Origin: Magicicada septendecula
Lineage: Eukaryota; Arthropoda; Insecta; Hemiptera; Cicadidae
Direction of reading: 5' to 3'
Assembly (NCBI GenBank): GCA_034769895.1
Contig: CM068367.1
Span: 88,455,899-88,519,898, forward strand
Length of the DNA stretch: 64,000 nt
Under the pieces are notes generated by a model. That model was not told the origin of the DNA. It was given only the letters and a program-made list of their open reading frames with translations, and did no database searches. The translations under genes and the position numbers were made by a program. Position 1 is the stretch's first letter. Every line of letters begins with the position of its first letter. Shown piece by piece: positions 25,979 to 37,487 of the stretch.

Positions 25979-27796
25979 TTAGTTTAAATGAGGGCTTCCC
26001 TCGTTTTCTCTATTTTCCGGTGAGTTCTGAGGTTGATTTTGTAATGGCTCGTGTCTGTCCTCTGTATTATGTTCCGTTATCCTATAATTTCTTTCATTTT
26101 GGTAATTGTCTTCACGCCGGGATTGATTATAATAATTGTTATATTGGTGTGCCCTCGGGTAATACCGTCTCTGATTGTTTTGAGGTCTGGAATATATATA
26201 ATTAACATTGTGTCTATAATTATTGGGTCGGTTGTCCCCATCTCCCCTATTATTACGACTGTCGCGGTAATTATAATGATTATTGCCCCGATAATTATAA
26301 TTCCTTTGATTATTATTCAGGTGATCGTTCTGTGTTCTATTCGTGTTAACGTTCTGAGTTGGTCGATTGTGATCATTACTATGGGAATTTGTTTGTTGGT
26401 CATTACCATTACACTTATGGTATTTAGAATTTAGTACTCTGTTCCTTTGATAATGAGTTTCGTGTTCATAATTCTCAAGGAATTTGGCCATGTCTGGAAT
26501 TGTTTTAATTTGGCTACACATACGTGCGTTCTTTATTCCTTCCTCATAATGGTAGGATAGCTGTATTACTAAACATTCCTCTGGAATTCTGGGCTCTAAA
26601 TTACGTGCCATGCATACTTTTCCAAGGAAGTATGATGTAGGAGACTGTCCTATGCTCGCCTCGTATCGACCGTTGCTCAAATTATTCCTAACCATATTCT
26701 GGGTCGACTCCGACCAATATTTTTCTCTGAATTGCTTTTTGAATTCGGTCATGTCCAGTATATCCGGATGCACCGCCGTCCACCAATTATCGTACGTATC
26801 CTTAAATGTATCATCAATCATACCACGTATTATATTCCAATGGTTTTCTCTATTTCGTGTGATCAACTCTTCCAACCTCTTTAAAAATTCCATTGGATTA
26901 CGTTTATAATTTTGAAAATTAATCGACTCCCGGTTATCGTGGTTAGTTATATAATTGTGCTGGCATGTTCTATCCCGCCATGAATCTACTTCTTCCTGTA
27001 ACTGTAATTCGCGTCTACTAATTTCCTCGATTTTATTCTTATTTGTATTAATTTGGCCTTCCACATTGTTTAAATTACCATATACTCTTTCCAGTCGCTC
27101 ACCCAAGTCTGTCTGTACTTGTGTAATCCCTTCCTTATTCTCCTCCCGTATCTGATGTACTTCTTGTTTAATTTTCTCATATTTTTCTACAGTCTCCTGT
27201 TGAGTTCCTTCGACCATTGTTTTATTCTCATTTTGTATGTCATTAATTTTATTTTGTAATTCTTCACGAACCTGTATTACTGTTTCGTTAGTTTTTTCTA
27301 ACTTTTCATTTGTGTTGGCTGTTTCTAGTTTCCTTTCCTCATTATTTTGGTCCACCTTTTGGTTAATTGTCACATGGATATTCTCAATTTTTTTGTTAAT
27401 CTGCCTTAAATTTTCTTCATTTATTTGTATGATTTCTTCCTTTATTTGTTTTAAACCCTCCTTATTTTCCTCATTTGTTTTGTCGAATTTTTCCTCCAGT
27501 CTCTTTGAGTTTTCCTCCTGTTTCCTAAATTGTTCTTTTGAGTTTTCCAATAGTATTCTCAATATCTCCTGCATGTTCATGTCATCCTTTTTGTTGGATT
27601 TATCTGGTTGGTCCCCTTGGGCATCGTCTTCAATTACTCCCTTTTCCTTGTCCGTAATTATTTCAGTTTCTGCTATTTCGCCTGTCTGTTGTTCCATTTC
27701 AATATCTGTGATTACTTCTATTTCTTGTTCTTGTCCACCTTCTTCTTTCTCCGTGTCTTCTGCCCTCTTCTTTGATCTACCTCTGGTATTATACAT
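25979..27796 (-). pseudogene. Element C Gag: coiled coil, Gag core, Asn-rich tail
   Basis: Minus-strand Gag. The N-terminus is acidic, with a long coiled coil of Glu/Asn/Lys heptads (about residues 70-270). A Gag core follows (FQNYKRNPMEFLKRLEELI ... WSEST), and then a tail very rich in Asn, Arg and Tyr with no CCHC zinc knuckle. Known gypsy Gag proteins usually bind RNA through such a knuckle; here the basic Asn-rich tail is the likely substitute (inference). The same plan is seen in element D. Confidence 0.85.
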
Positions 27797-27922
27797 TTTT
27801 AGTCTCCAACAGTTGCCTGCTCTAGTTAAGTAATATTTAGATAATTATAGTTTACTTAACTTAAGCCCTACACTAGTTGAGCGCCAATTTATAATAATCC
27901 CTCTGTGTACGGTTTATAGTAA

Positions 27923-27940
27923 GCCCCACGTTGGGCGCCA
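27923..27940 (-). other. Element C primer-binding site, tRNA-Lys1,2 type
   Basis: On the minus strand the 18 bases read TGGCGCCCAACGTGGGGC, two bases after the 5' LTR. This is the sequence classically assigned to tRNA-Lys1,2 priming. It also fixes the orientation and the LTR end. Confidence 0.85.
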
Positions 27941-27942
27941 AT

Positions 27943-30337
27943 TTATAACTTACCGGATACGTACCTCTCTTTTCTTCCTCTCTTTATTTATTTAATATGC
28001 CAATTTCTTATATATCTTGGTTTGTTAGATATAGTAATATAGTTAATTATTACTACCTTATCTCTCTATTTAATTTAAAAGTGTTGATGTGAATGAGACT
28101 TATGTATGTAGGGTGTTATTCAAAAATTCTGCTCAAGCCTATTCTGCCTTGCAGAGAATTAGAGAAATTTCGTATGTAATTCTTCTCTCTTTGATATCTG
28201 AGAAGTCCGCAACAAGCGCTGCAGTTCCAAGATAAATGAAGTTTAGAGGTTAACCCACCGCGAACGGTGATTAGTTGTTATACTCTCTATCTGTTTATTT
28301 CTTATTCACACTTCATTAAAAAATACATAAAGGATAAGATCTTGAAATTATACAATGATTCTTTATTAATTCAAATATTTAACATCCAATAAGATTGTTC
28401 TTACTTGATATACGAAAAGGCTATAAGTTTGAGTTAATCGATTATCGATCGGTACAATGGTTATATTAAATTCAGTTATGATAGATTTTATAATTTATTT
28501 AGATACAGAGCGTGAAGGTTCTTTCAACTGCTGGGAAGATTAAAAATACATAAATAGGAATGCAAGATATTACAAGATTAAAGTGTTATTTTATTTAATA
28601 TTATTTATATAATTGAAGTTTTTACCGTTCGCTGGGCCATGCGACTCGGGAAGGCTGTTCGCTTCTAACCTTGTTAGTTGTCGTTCAGTATCAAACCCAG
28701 ATAAGATGATTCTCTTCAGTCTTGTCTTCAAAGTTGTAATAAAAGTGGAATCCTTGGTCCTGGGTTGACGCAGAAATACCGCTCCTTTTGTTCACCAACG
28801 GCCAAAATTGTGATTATGTGCTTCGACAAACTCTGGATCCAAATACGTTTTTCTATTGTATGGTGTAAACTGTGATATCCAATGTGATTTGATGGTTATT
28901 CTAATTTCGTTTGGTTTATAGGATTAAATCCTTACTCAGGTAGTTCTTTATCTGGTTTTATTACTTCATTAAATTAACATTCGTTTCATGATCTGATATT
29001 GGGCAATCCAAGTCATTCCTTTGAGTTCAATTAATTATTATCGTTTTGTACTATACAATTATACAATTTGGTTAATGTTTATTTGGCCCAAATTATGGTA
29101 ATTAGTCCTTCATTTATTGTGTATGTCGATATATTTAATCATTTAAATTAATTTAGTTTTTTAATAGACAATCTCTCGTAGTTATTCTCTTCTCGTTCAT
29201 GTCATAAATTCCAATAATCAAAATCAACAAATTATATTCATTTTGTCGTCCCTAGCAACAAATTTTTTTATTCTTATTCAATGTTTTGTTATATAGTGAT
29301 AATTTCATATATTATTCTTCCACTCATCAAAATAATTCCTTATTAAACTTCCATTATATCAAAATATAATCTTATTTATAGATTGTTTACTAATTTCTTT
29401 ATATTCTGCTGGTTTTTCACTCTTAGTCTGTTTCTTTTAATAATTATTATTTTTCCGATATCAAACATTATCTATCGATATCATTGCACTATGGCATTAT
29501 CATAATTTGTTTATATTGGGTTTGGTTATTATTTATTATTAATTATTATTGGTTTTTACTAACTCATTGAATTATATTTAGTATTTATTATTAAATTCTT
29601 TACCTAACCTTTCTGCTCTGAGTTATTATATAGTGTTATTGGCTGTTAGGCCTATTATTATACCTTGATCTACCTTTGAATTTAACTTGTTAACAACTAT
29701 AGCCTTTTTATATAAGTTTACAAACATAATCAACTTTTAACTATGTACATGTACACAAATAATTATCTTTATGATATCGAACAATAACTTTATCTTGACC
29801 TATAGATCACACATAAGAAAAAATGAAATTAATTAATACTCAATAACTGATTTCCATCACAGTTCTACAACAGTAAACGAATAATACATATTACTTCATT
29901 ATTTGATATTATATCAATAAATAAGCTTTCATATGATAACACAAACTTTAACATCATATTTATGATAACAACATAACATTATACAATTCATAATCATTAT
30001 TTTAGATTAACTTATAACGTACATTATTGACTCATTCTTATCTATTTTCATACCATCAATTAGTTTAAAATAGTATTAGTTTTCTTTCTTACAATTTTTT
30101 ATCCATGTTTTTTTATTTATTTACCTCTCACTGAACATTGAGATTTCTCACTATTGTCTTTATTACATGTTTATTTTTTATTACTATTACTACCTTGCAT
30201 TCTTATTATTTTTATACAATGATGAATTTATTTATCTGACCCTAGTATTAGTATGGGATATAAATATTTACTTCCCTATTCTATTTTTAATATTTTTCTT
30301 CATGTAACGTCGGGGACTGCATTTCTGTTGCGTTACA
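27943..30337 (-). repeat. Element C 5' LTR
   Basis: 2395-bp AT-rich LTR starting TGTAACGC (element sense) and ending next to the primer site. Near-identical partner at 15826-21233 once the hAT is set aside. Unusually long for an insect gypsy-type LTR. Confidence 0.92.
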
Positions 30338-31253
30338 ATATATTATTATTAGTTTGTCTATTGAACTCATCTATTTCTCTAATCTTACTTTGTATGATAC
30401 TTATTTTATGGTTGGTACTAGTTTCATGCTCTGAAATGACTTTATCTATTGTTTCTATGTTCTTTGTTATATTTGTTGCATTACACTCACATTTCTCTAA
30501 TTGACTTTGTAAAATATCTGTCTTATTATCTATCTGCTTGTTAATTTCAAATTTGGTTTTAATCTCTATTTGTTTATCTACTACAGCTAAACAATTGTTC
30601 TCTATCTCTTTACTTTGTGTTACAATTTGGTTCTGAATTTTCTCAATTGTTGTTTCATTTACTTTACTGATTTTGCCATCTAAACTGTTTATTTGAATAT
30701 CAAATTTCTCACTGACTACTTCTATGATCTGTTCTTGAATATTTTCGTAACATGCATTCATTTCATTAATTTGTTTATCAAAATTATAATTTTGTCTCTT
30801 AATTTCGTTTTTCACTTCATCAAATTTGGTATTGAAATTGCTATTAATTTCTTTAATTTCGCTTTCTTGTTCTTTATTCTGTTCTTTCAATTCATTTAAC
30901 TTTACACTCTGTTCATCAAATTTCTCATCAAATTTGTTAAACTTCTCATCAAATTTATCAAACGTTACACTCTGTGCATTAAATTTATCATTAAAATTAT
31001 TTTTTATTTCTTTAATTTCACTTTTTTGCTCATGAATATCCTTTGATATTGTTTGTAACATACTCATTATATCATTATCAAATTGATTGTTACATTTTGT
31101 TGAGGTTGGAGTTGACTGAGTACTAGAGTCATCTATTGCTGACTCAGTTAAGCTGTATTCTTTGGACCAATCTACTGGGGTTGAATGAACCCCTGGTTCC
31201 CCCACACCAGCCGACTCGCTCATTTCAACTACAATCTCGTTATTGTTTGCCAT
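30338..31253 (-). pseudogene. Element B Gag N-terminal coiled-coil region
   Basis: Minus-strand frame starting MANNNEIVVEMSES, followed by about 230 residues of coiled coil with repeats of the KFDEKFN and EIKEI kind. The start resembles that of element A's frame (MANSSEISMTES), which shows that A and B are relatives. The frame runs into element C at its distal end. Role inferred: Gag assembly. Confidence 0.8.
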
Positions 31254-31388
31254 TTTTAATTATTGTATATCTAACATACAATTAAACACAACATAACCTA
31301 ATTACTTACGTATTCCGTTACACATTAATTCAATACCCATTCTGTCTCTGTCTGCAGGCTTATTTATATACAATTTTTTTTATATAAA

Positions 31389-31406
31389 GTCCCTGTTCGG
31401 GTGCCA
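31389..31406 (-). other. Element B primer-binding site, tRNA-Lys3 type
   Basis: On the minus strand the 18 bases read TGGCACCCGAACAGGGAC. This differs at one base from the lentiviral tRNA-Lys3 primer site. It starts two bases inside the 5' LTR edge at 31409. Confidence 0.8.
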
Positions 31407-31408
31407 TT

Positions 31409-32591
31409 TGTTAACAAACAAACTATGAGATATTCTTTTTTTATTGTGACTTACCTTTTAAAACTTGTTACACTCAGACTCTGTTTACATTTGGGTTCAA
31501 AGTGTGGCGCTGTTGCCAACATAACTTTTTTCATTAGGGTCCAGGTCCTTTTTTAAGCGAGCACAGAAAACAGCATGGGTATTTGAAAATAATGACTCAG
31601 ATAACATTTAGTTAAAAGAACTTGTTTTTAATAATCTGAATATTTTGAATGTTGAAAATTATAAAAGAAAACAAAATGGAGTCTTCCTCCTTGAGTTAAT
31701 TACAAAAACAAGATGGCGGCGAAGTATTTTCGCTGCGTGATCTCTACGTACATCACAATTACATACATATATTATCTTCAATTTCTCTGATTATTCTCAA
31801 ATGAAGTTAGAAAACTTACTGCAGTTTAATATTTATCTCATTACGTTATATGGGTCACGTAACATGAACCAATGCCCCGTGACTTCTTATAATTTGTATA
31901 CCGGTACACGCATCCATGCTCACACACACACACACACTAAAAACAGTACATTTTTATTTAATTGAGCTCAAATTAATGTGTTAAGGTTGTAATTTTGAAC
32001 AGGTTTACTTTCCTGAAATGATATGGTTGCAGATGGAGTCAAACGTCCTTCATGATCCAGGCAGGAGGTCGGCCGGATTCTGTATTGTTTCCATTTATAC
32101 TGTCACTGACTCTAATTTACAGCTTACATTGTTAGTTTTTTACTAATTGAACTGTTCACATTACTGATTACATTTTAACACTTTGAAAATACTTTTGCTG
32201 GCAATTGCTGGCCAGCAGATTTTGTAGCGTGCAATCGCACGGACAATGTTGATTCGACTGGGGGAGACAACATGGCGTATATTACTTAAGTAGAAGTGAT
32301 AACACGTCATCGAATCTATTGTTCTTTCGTAATGACAGCATTGTTATACGGTGTATTCATTACGTTCTCATATTTTTGATGACGTTTTAGGAGTGTCCTG
32401 TCGTTGTTGGGTCTGCATTTGCTGACGATCGGCACGTACGCCAGTGACCTTGACGCCAATTCGTCCTGGCGAACTGCATTGTAGTATATTGGGAAACCTT
32501 TATTCTCACATATTTGATTACATTTGAATAAAAATACAATTATATTTTCATGTACCCACAAATTCCTATACGGGCTTATTGTACCGTTACA
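31409..32591 (-). repeat. Element B 5' LTR
   Basis: 1183-bp LTR, partner of 8363-9545, flanked at its outer edge by the ATAT target repeat. Includes a CA microsatellite near 31922-31936. Confidence 0.92.
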
Positions 32592-32946
32592 ATATTTTAT
32601 CCCATTTTATCCATATTTGATCTATATTTTACGTCTATGCCAGGCAAATCATACGTTTTGACGGGGGAAAAGATTAAGTGAGAAAAGCATAATATTTGTT
32701 GCTGCAAATTATGTAGCAGTAGAAAAAATCTCTACACTGTGGAGTCCTTTAACTCCATAAAAACCTATCCTATGTTAAGGCCAAGCATCCAACCAATGGA
32801 TGGCTGATGTCAGTTTGCTTGTCACGTGATTAAAGGGCTAAGATTATTTTGTTTATAGACAACTGTCCTGATCACCATAAACCATAAAACTTCAAAAGTG
32901 AGGAGCTGCAGCCTTATGAACCGAAGTATAAATCCTGAAGCATTTA
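32592..32946. other. Intron stretch between two transposons, nothing seen
   Basis: About 350 bases of ordinary intron sequence between element B and the Tigger transposon. No coding frame, RNA gene or repeat was recognised. Confidence 0.6.
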
Positions 32947-33370
32947 CAGTAAAACCTCGTTAACCCGGACCTCTTTAACCAGGACCAGTTTTGGAAAAAA
33001 AAATTATGTTATTTAGCGTAGTAAATGAAGACTTGTTTTACAGATGATAAATCGCTATTCTCAGTAGGTACATTACTCGAATTCACTTGCCAGCGGGCGA
33101 GTTCATTGCACTCACCCCACCTGCCAACCCTCTCCTTCCCCTCCCCACGCCTCCAGCGGGCGAGTTCATTGCACTCACCCCACCTGCTGTTGCTACGCAG
33201 CAAACTGGTGACTCAACCCTCTCCTTCCCCTTCCCACGCCTGGCACTTGACATTGACCTAGAAACAACATTCCTCAGTTGCGCTGCAATCTCGGTAGTGT
33301 TCGCGTGTTGTCCTAGTGTCACTGTCAAGGTACAGTATCGTTGTGCTGTTTCGTTAGCGCGTTGTTCGCG

Positions 33371-34854
33371 ATGGCGACGAAACGTAAAAACATTGTTGTG
33401 ACTATGAAAAAAAGGATGGAAGCATTGACAAGAATTGATAAGGGAGAATCGTTAAAGAACATTGCTGCTGAGTTTGGAGTAGGAACATCGACCGTATCTG
33501 ATTGGAAAAAGAACAGAAAACGCATTGAAGACTTTTGTTTCAAAATGATTTCTAAGGACAGTTTGGATAATCGGTGTAACGCAAAAACTGCTAAACTATA
33601 AACTCTGGATGAAGCATTGTTTGTCTGGTTTTGTGCTGAAAGAGAATGTGGTTTGCCGATTTCTGGACCCATCATCCAACAGAAAGCATTGAGTTTGAAC
33701 AAACAGTTGCCCCATGGAGACCCGAGTTTTACAGCTTGCCAGGGGTGGTTGGACAGATGGAAAAAACGGCATTGAGTGCGTCAACTTACAATCACTGGAG
33801 AAAGCTTGTCAGGTGATGTTGAAGCGGCAGAAAATTTTAAAAAAGAGTTTGAAGACTTTATTAAAAAGGAAGAACTGACTGCAGATCAAGTTTACAATGC
33901 CGATGAATCCGGTTTATTTTACCAGATGTTGCCGAGTAAAACGCTAGCCTCAAAATTAGGCGATTCAGCAAAAGGGTATAAAAAAGGGAAAGACCGCCTC
34001 ACCATAATGGCTTGCAGTAATGCGTCAGGAAAGCACAAAATTCCTCTTCTTATAATAGGGAAGTCTAAAAACCCCCATGCATTGAAAAATGTGAAACGAG
34101 GCTCATTGCCTGTTGTTTACAGCTCACAAAAAAGTGCTTGGATGGTTAGTGACATTTTCAAACAATGGTTTTTCGAGAATTTTGTGCCGTCAGTAAAAAA
34201 ATATTTGAAGAACTGTGGCCTTCCCAACAAGCCAGTTTTGCTGATTGACAATGCGCCTTTGCATCCGTCTGTCAATGAACTAGTCAAAGATGACATTTCA
34301 GTGAAGTTTTTACCACCTAATGTAACTTCTCTCGTTCAACCGATGGACCAAGGAGTTCTAGAAAAAATAAAAAAAGTGTATAAAGGCAAATGCTAAGTCA
34401 ACTGGTAGAGGACGAAGGAGAGCATGGTGTGGTAGAGGTGCTGAAATCTTTTAACGTAAAGACTGTTATTTATATGATTGTGGAAGCTTGGGACCAGGTT
34501 GGAAGAGAAACTTTGATAAAGTCATGGAAAAAGTTGTGGCCTGGTGTGTGTGACTTGCCAGAAAACAATACAATTGATGAAGAAGAAGAAGAAGAAGAAG
34601 AAGAAGAAGAAGAAGAAGAAGAAGAAGAAGAAGAAGAAGAAGAAGAAGAAGAAGAAGAAGAAGAAGAAGAAGAAGAAGAAGAAGAAAAAACAAGTGTGGA
34701 AGAAGATTTTATAGACATTTTTAAAAATATCGATGGCTGTTCCGATGTTGATGAAGAAGACATTGACAATTGGTTGCAAATTGACAATGACGGACGTTAT
34801 AAAGCGATCACAGAGGAAGAAATTATTGCATCATGCAGTGTTACAGAAAATTAA
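33371..34854 (+). pseudogene. Tigger/Jerky-like transposase, inactivated
   Basis: It starts at 33371 (MATKRKNIVV). Order: psq-type HTH (SLKNIAAEFGVGTSTVSDWKKN), CENP-B-type second HTH (about 33605-33775), DDE core with first Asp in YNADESGLFY, second in LLIDNAPLH and third in LVQPMDQGV, then an acidic tail with 36 Glu in a row. Two stops lie in the same frame, at 33599-33601 (a Lys is expected) and 33774-33776 (a Gly is expected in KKRHG). A frameshift near 34390 separates the core from the tail. So it is a recent loss: the rest of the frame is open. Distinguished from host Jerky genes by intact TIRs. Confidence 0.9.
34579..34686 (+). repeat. (GAA)n microsatellite, 36 units, inside the transposase tail
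   Basis: A run of 36 GAA triplets with no interruption, encoding poly-Glu in the transposase frame. Antisense frames of poly-Phe, poly-Ser and poly-Leu over it are artefacts. Confidence 0.95.
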
Positions 34855-35281
34855 AATGAAGAGGATTCAGACAGTGTTGATGAACCAGCTGTGGTATGAC
34901 CCACGCAGAACCAGTAGCAAACATAGATAAATTGATGGTTTATTTCGAGAGTCAAGCCGAAACATCGCCAAACGAGCTTCTAATGCTAAAGCGGATGTGA
35001 GATCGTGCTGCTCATAAGCGATACACAAAACTGAGGCAGCAAAAGCTCACTGCCTTTTTTACTACCGACTAGTTTGTACCTATATTGTGTACAGTGTAAA
35101 TACATATTATGTGTTTTTAGGTGAAAGTGTGCCGATAATCATTTTTAAACTCCATTAAAAATATTTTTGGTAAGTACATGTTCTTTTTTATCGTTTTTCC
35201 CTCATTCTCTGGATAACCCGGATTTTTGTTAACTCGGATTGGCCCCGGCCCCAGTTGATCCGGGTTAACGAGGTTCTACTG

Positions 35282-35807
35282 TATATGCGAAACATTTGTT
35301 TGCCAAGAAGTATATGAACAGAGTGTAATAACTAAAATAGATAATACTATATGATAAGATGCAATCTCTTTGATTGTGAAAAGTATGAATATATGGTAAT
35401 GGTATATGTGTCTGTCCCCCTTGGTAATTTCCCATTTAACATGGGATTTAAATGGAGTTTTACTGAAAGAGATTTTAAACGTTAAGGAAAATTTTAGCTT
35501 CTTATATTATAATTATAAACCTTTTATTTAATTATAAAACTATAGTTTTAAGAAAATATTATTCTGCTATTTTAAAAAAGATTAATGCTTATAAAGTATT
35601 TAGAACAAAATGGTATTAAAAAAATCCTCTTAGAATTGCTTAAAAAATGTTAGGAAAAAACAATTAAAACTGTTCCTTACAGTAATAATTAAGACATCCA
35701 AAAACTAATAATCACAGTGATTTAAAAGAAAATTGCTACTGTAATGGTAGCCACTTTTTAGCGCACTAACAGTTTCCACTATATTTGACATACAGAGAAA
35801 GTATCAT
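35282..35807. other. AT-rich intron, nothing recognised
   Basis: About 520 bases of AT-rich sequence between the Tigger copy and an older Tigger-like relic. No coding frame or repeat boundary was seen. Confidence 0.55.
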
Positions 35808-36280
35808 ATGTTACTTGGGTTTAGGCGTACAAAACACTCAGCGCAATGCAATATTGTTAACCTCACTCATGTCAGTACATTTCTGTATGCCTCGGGCCAC
35901 AAGGCTACTAAAGAAAGATTCACTGTCATGTACTATTCAAATGCTTCTGGAACTTACAATTTAAAACTAGTGATATCTTGGAAAGGGGCATGGATGAACA
36001 GAGAAATTTCTGAATGGTGGTTCACTGAAGAAGTTGTCCCAAGAATCCACAGCTATCCAAGATTGAAAGAATTTCTTGAAAAAGCTGCTCTGCCATTCAG
36101 TAATAATGACCCACTTCTCATTCCAAAGAACAATGTTTACTGACCAACAACAGCAAAATTATTGCAAAATATTTACTCCTAAAAAAATAACTAATTTAAT
36201 CCATCCAATTCACCAAGGAGTGAGTGCCAGTTTGAAAAAAACTACCAATCTGCAGTACTTCAAAATAGAAGTCTAGAGAA
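35808..36280 (+). pseudogene. Decayed Tigger/Jerky-like transposase relic
   Basis: Plus-strand remains of a DDE transposase: KERFTVMYYSNASGTYNLKLV, then KGAWMNREISEWWF, then ITNLIHPIHQGV. The last corresponds to the family motif VTSLVQPMDQGV, with the catalytic Asp replaced by His. The second Asp region is unrecognisable and there are several stops and frame changes. No TIRs were found. It is much older than the Tigger copy at 32947-35281. A LINE tail is inserted just downstream. Confidence 0.7.
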
Positions 36281-36404
36281 GAAGGCAATGACTTAAAACC
36301 TTTCAAAAAATTTTACAATTTTATATGTAATTTATGAAAATGTATAAAAGACTGTATTGCTGAACAACATATTGTGGGACCAACAAATATCAAAACAAAA
36401 TAAA

Positions 36405-36864
36405 CATCGTATACACAATACAACTGTGAAACCAATTACGTGATACGGGTGTGAAATATGGCCAATAATACGAAGAATAGAAAAGTTGTTGGAAGCTACT
36501 GAAATGGATTATTGGCGAAGAGCAGCAGGGAAGTAAAAACTGGAAAAAATAATAAACGTCAGAATCCGGGAGATAATGGGGGTATGGTACTCTATTGTCG
36601 ACAACATAAAAACAAAACAGCTAAGATGGTTTGGGCATGTGTAAAGAATGCTGGATAATCGACTCCCCAAGCAAATTTTGAGATGGACACCATATGGTCA
36701 AAGGCGAAGAGGAAGACCTAGGTTGAGTTGGAGTGAAGGCATCAACCAGGCAATGAGAGACCGGGAATTGGAAGAAGAATCTTGGTTAGATTGAGACCAA
36801 TGGAGACTAGGGATCGGAAGGCGTAGGATAATGTTATGAACCGATTTATATATGTAAAAGACTG
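36405..36864 (+). mobile_element. LINE 3' fragment (5'-truncated, decayed)
   Basis: Encodes the typical C-terminal tail of insect non-LTR reverse transcriptases: YGCEIWP, EATEMDYWRRAAG, INVRIREIMG, KQLRWFGHV, LPKQILRWTPYG, RRRGRPRLSW. Several stops interrupt it, e.g. in place of a residue after WFGHV. No endonuclease or RT palm is present, so this is a 5'-truncated insertion. Clade cannot be fixed from the tail; RTE- or CR1-like is possible. No poly-A tail or target repeat was identified. Confidence 0.8.
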
Positions 36865-37487
36865 AAACCCAGTAGGCTTGCAAAATCATGGAACATGTTA
36901 CTCCAGAAATGAAGAGAAAGAGTTGGCTCAATTCGCTAGTATAATTACTCCTTCTGCTGATCTCAGTAAAATTATACGAGATGTTTACAGTGGTGAAGAA
37001 GTATACAATCGGAAGTGGACAGTAAGACGATCATGGTTTTCAGATATTAAATAGTAAAAATGACAGATGCAGTAGGCATTAAAGAGGTTGAGAAGAAGGG
37101 GGGGATTGACACCAGTAAAGAGAAAGTGGAACCCAGAAAGCAATCCACACCACAGCACTTGAGCATGGAGGAAAATTAGTAAGTTACCTGAAAAGTCAGG
37201 AGGACAGTTTGTTGCAAGATATAATGATGATATAATTGGGGAAAAAATACTTAGCTTCTCAGAGACAACAAACAATCCCTTTGTACTTTAGAAAAGAATA
37301 ATCACATTTTTTCTCATTTTCTTAGTTACTACTTTCATTTTTGTAGTGTACAACTGCAAGTGCATTAGAACCCATTTATGATAAAAAGTGACAGTGAAAA
37401 GTATGTACTGACATGTCACATTATCCACATGGATTTACCTTACAGTAAGGTAATAACAACTACAACGTTAACGAGTTTAATGCGTTA
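36865..37487. other. Intron stretch with possible further relic, no gene
   Basis: Fragments such as KWTVRRSWFSDIK read open over short distances on the plus strand near 36900-37050, but no family could be recognised. The rest is non-coding up to the primer site of the next LTR. Confidence 0.4.

Larger units (their letters stand above)
15826..30337 (-). mobile_element. Element C: Ty3/gypsy-type LTR retrotransposon nested in B's gag, broken
   Basis: Fossil gypsy-type element on the minus strand, inserted in element B. LTRs: 5' at 27943-30337 (2395 bp) and 3' at 15826-21233 (same LTR, carrying a hAT transposon). It is flanked by ATATA (or ATAT) on both sides. Parts: primer site 27923-27940; Gag about 25980-27800; protease with DTGS about 25700-25800; RT with TVYVDD about 24650 and RNase H about 24010-24820; integrase about 22560-23890; polypurine tract 21234-21252. 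Pol is clearly related to element D. It is broken, with roughly four to six breaks. LTRs differ by about 1% by eye, so it is younger than B. Confidence 0.93.
8363..32591 (-). mobile_element. Element B: Ty3/gypsy-type LTR retrotransposon, broken, split by element C
   Basis: Fossil gypsy-type element on the minus strand. LTRs of 1183 bp lie at 31409-32591 (5') and 8363-9545 (3'). Both begin TGTAAC and end AACA in element sense, and the whole is flanked by a 4-bp target repeat ATAT (8359-8362 and 32592-32595). Parts: primer site 31389-31406; coiled-coil Gag N-terminus about 30340-31250; Gag core about 15100-15580; protease with a DTG motif about 14360-14840; RT with YVDD, RNase H and an H2C2 integrase zinc region about 12310-14360; integrase core and tail about 11500-12300. 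No envelope gene was recognised. Element C sits inside gag. It is broken, with roughly four to six breaks besides the insertion. LTR divergence of about 3% by eye makes it older than C. Confidence 0.93.
32947..35281 (+). mobile_element. Tigger/pogo DNA transposon, 2335 bp, complete ends
   Basis: Terminal inverted repeats of about 23 bp: CAGTAAAACCTCGTTAACCC at the left, and CAGTAGAACCTCGTTAACCC read inward from the right. It is flanked by TA on both sides (32945-32946 and 35282-35283), the expected target of the Tc1/mariner-pogo superfamily. It encodes one damaged Tigger-type transposase on the plus strand. TA target, CAGT termini and a CENP-B-like DNA-binding domain support Tigger/pogo. Confidence 0.95.

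Noticed and set aside
25876-27833. Long plus-strand frames over elements C and B (e.g. 27237-27833, 26051-26434, 14674-15283)
   Set aside because: They are shadows of Gag and Pol on the other strand, hydrophobic because the sense strand is rich in Asn, Glu and Lys codons. They are not membrane proteins.
34466-34787. Antisense frames of poly-Leu, poly-Ser and poly-Phe
   Set aside because: They are products of the (GAA)n microsatellite, not proteins.
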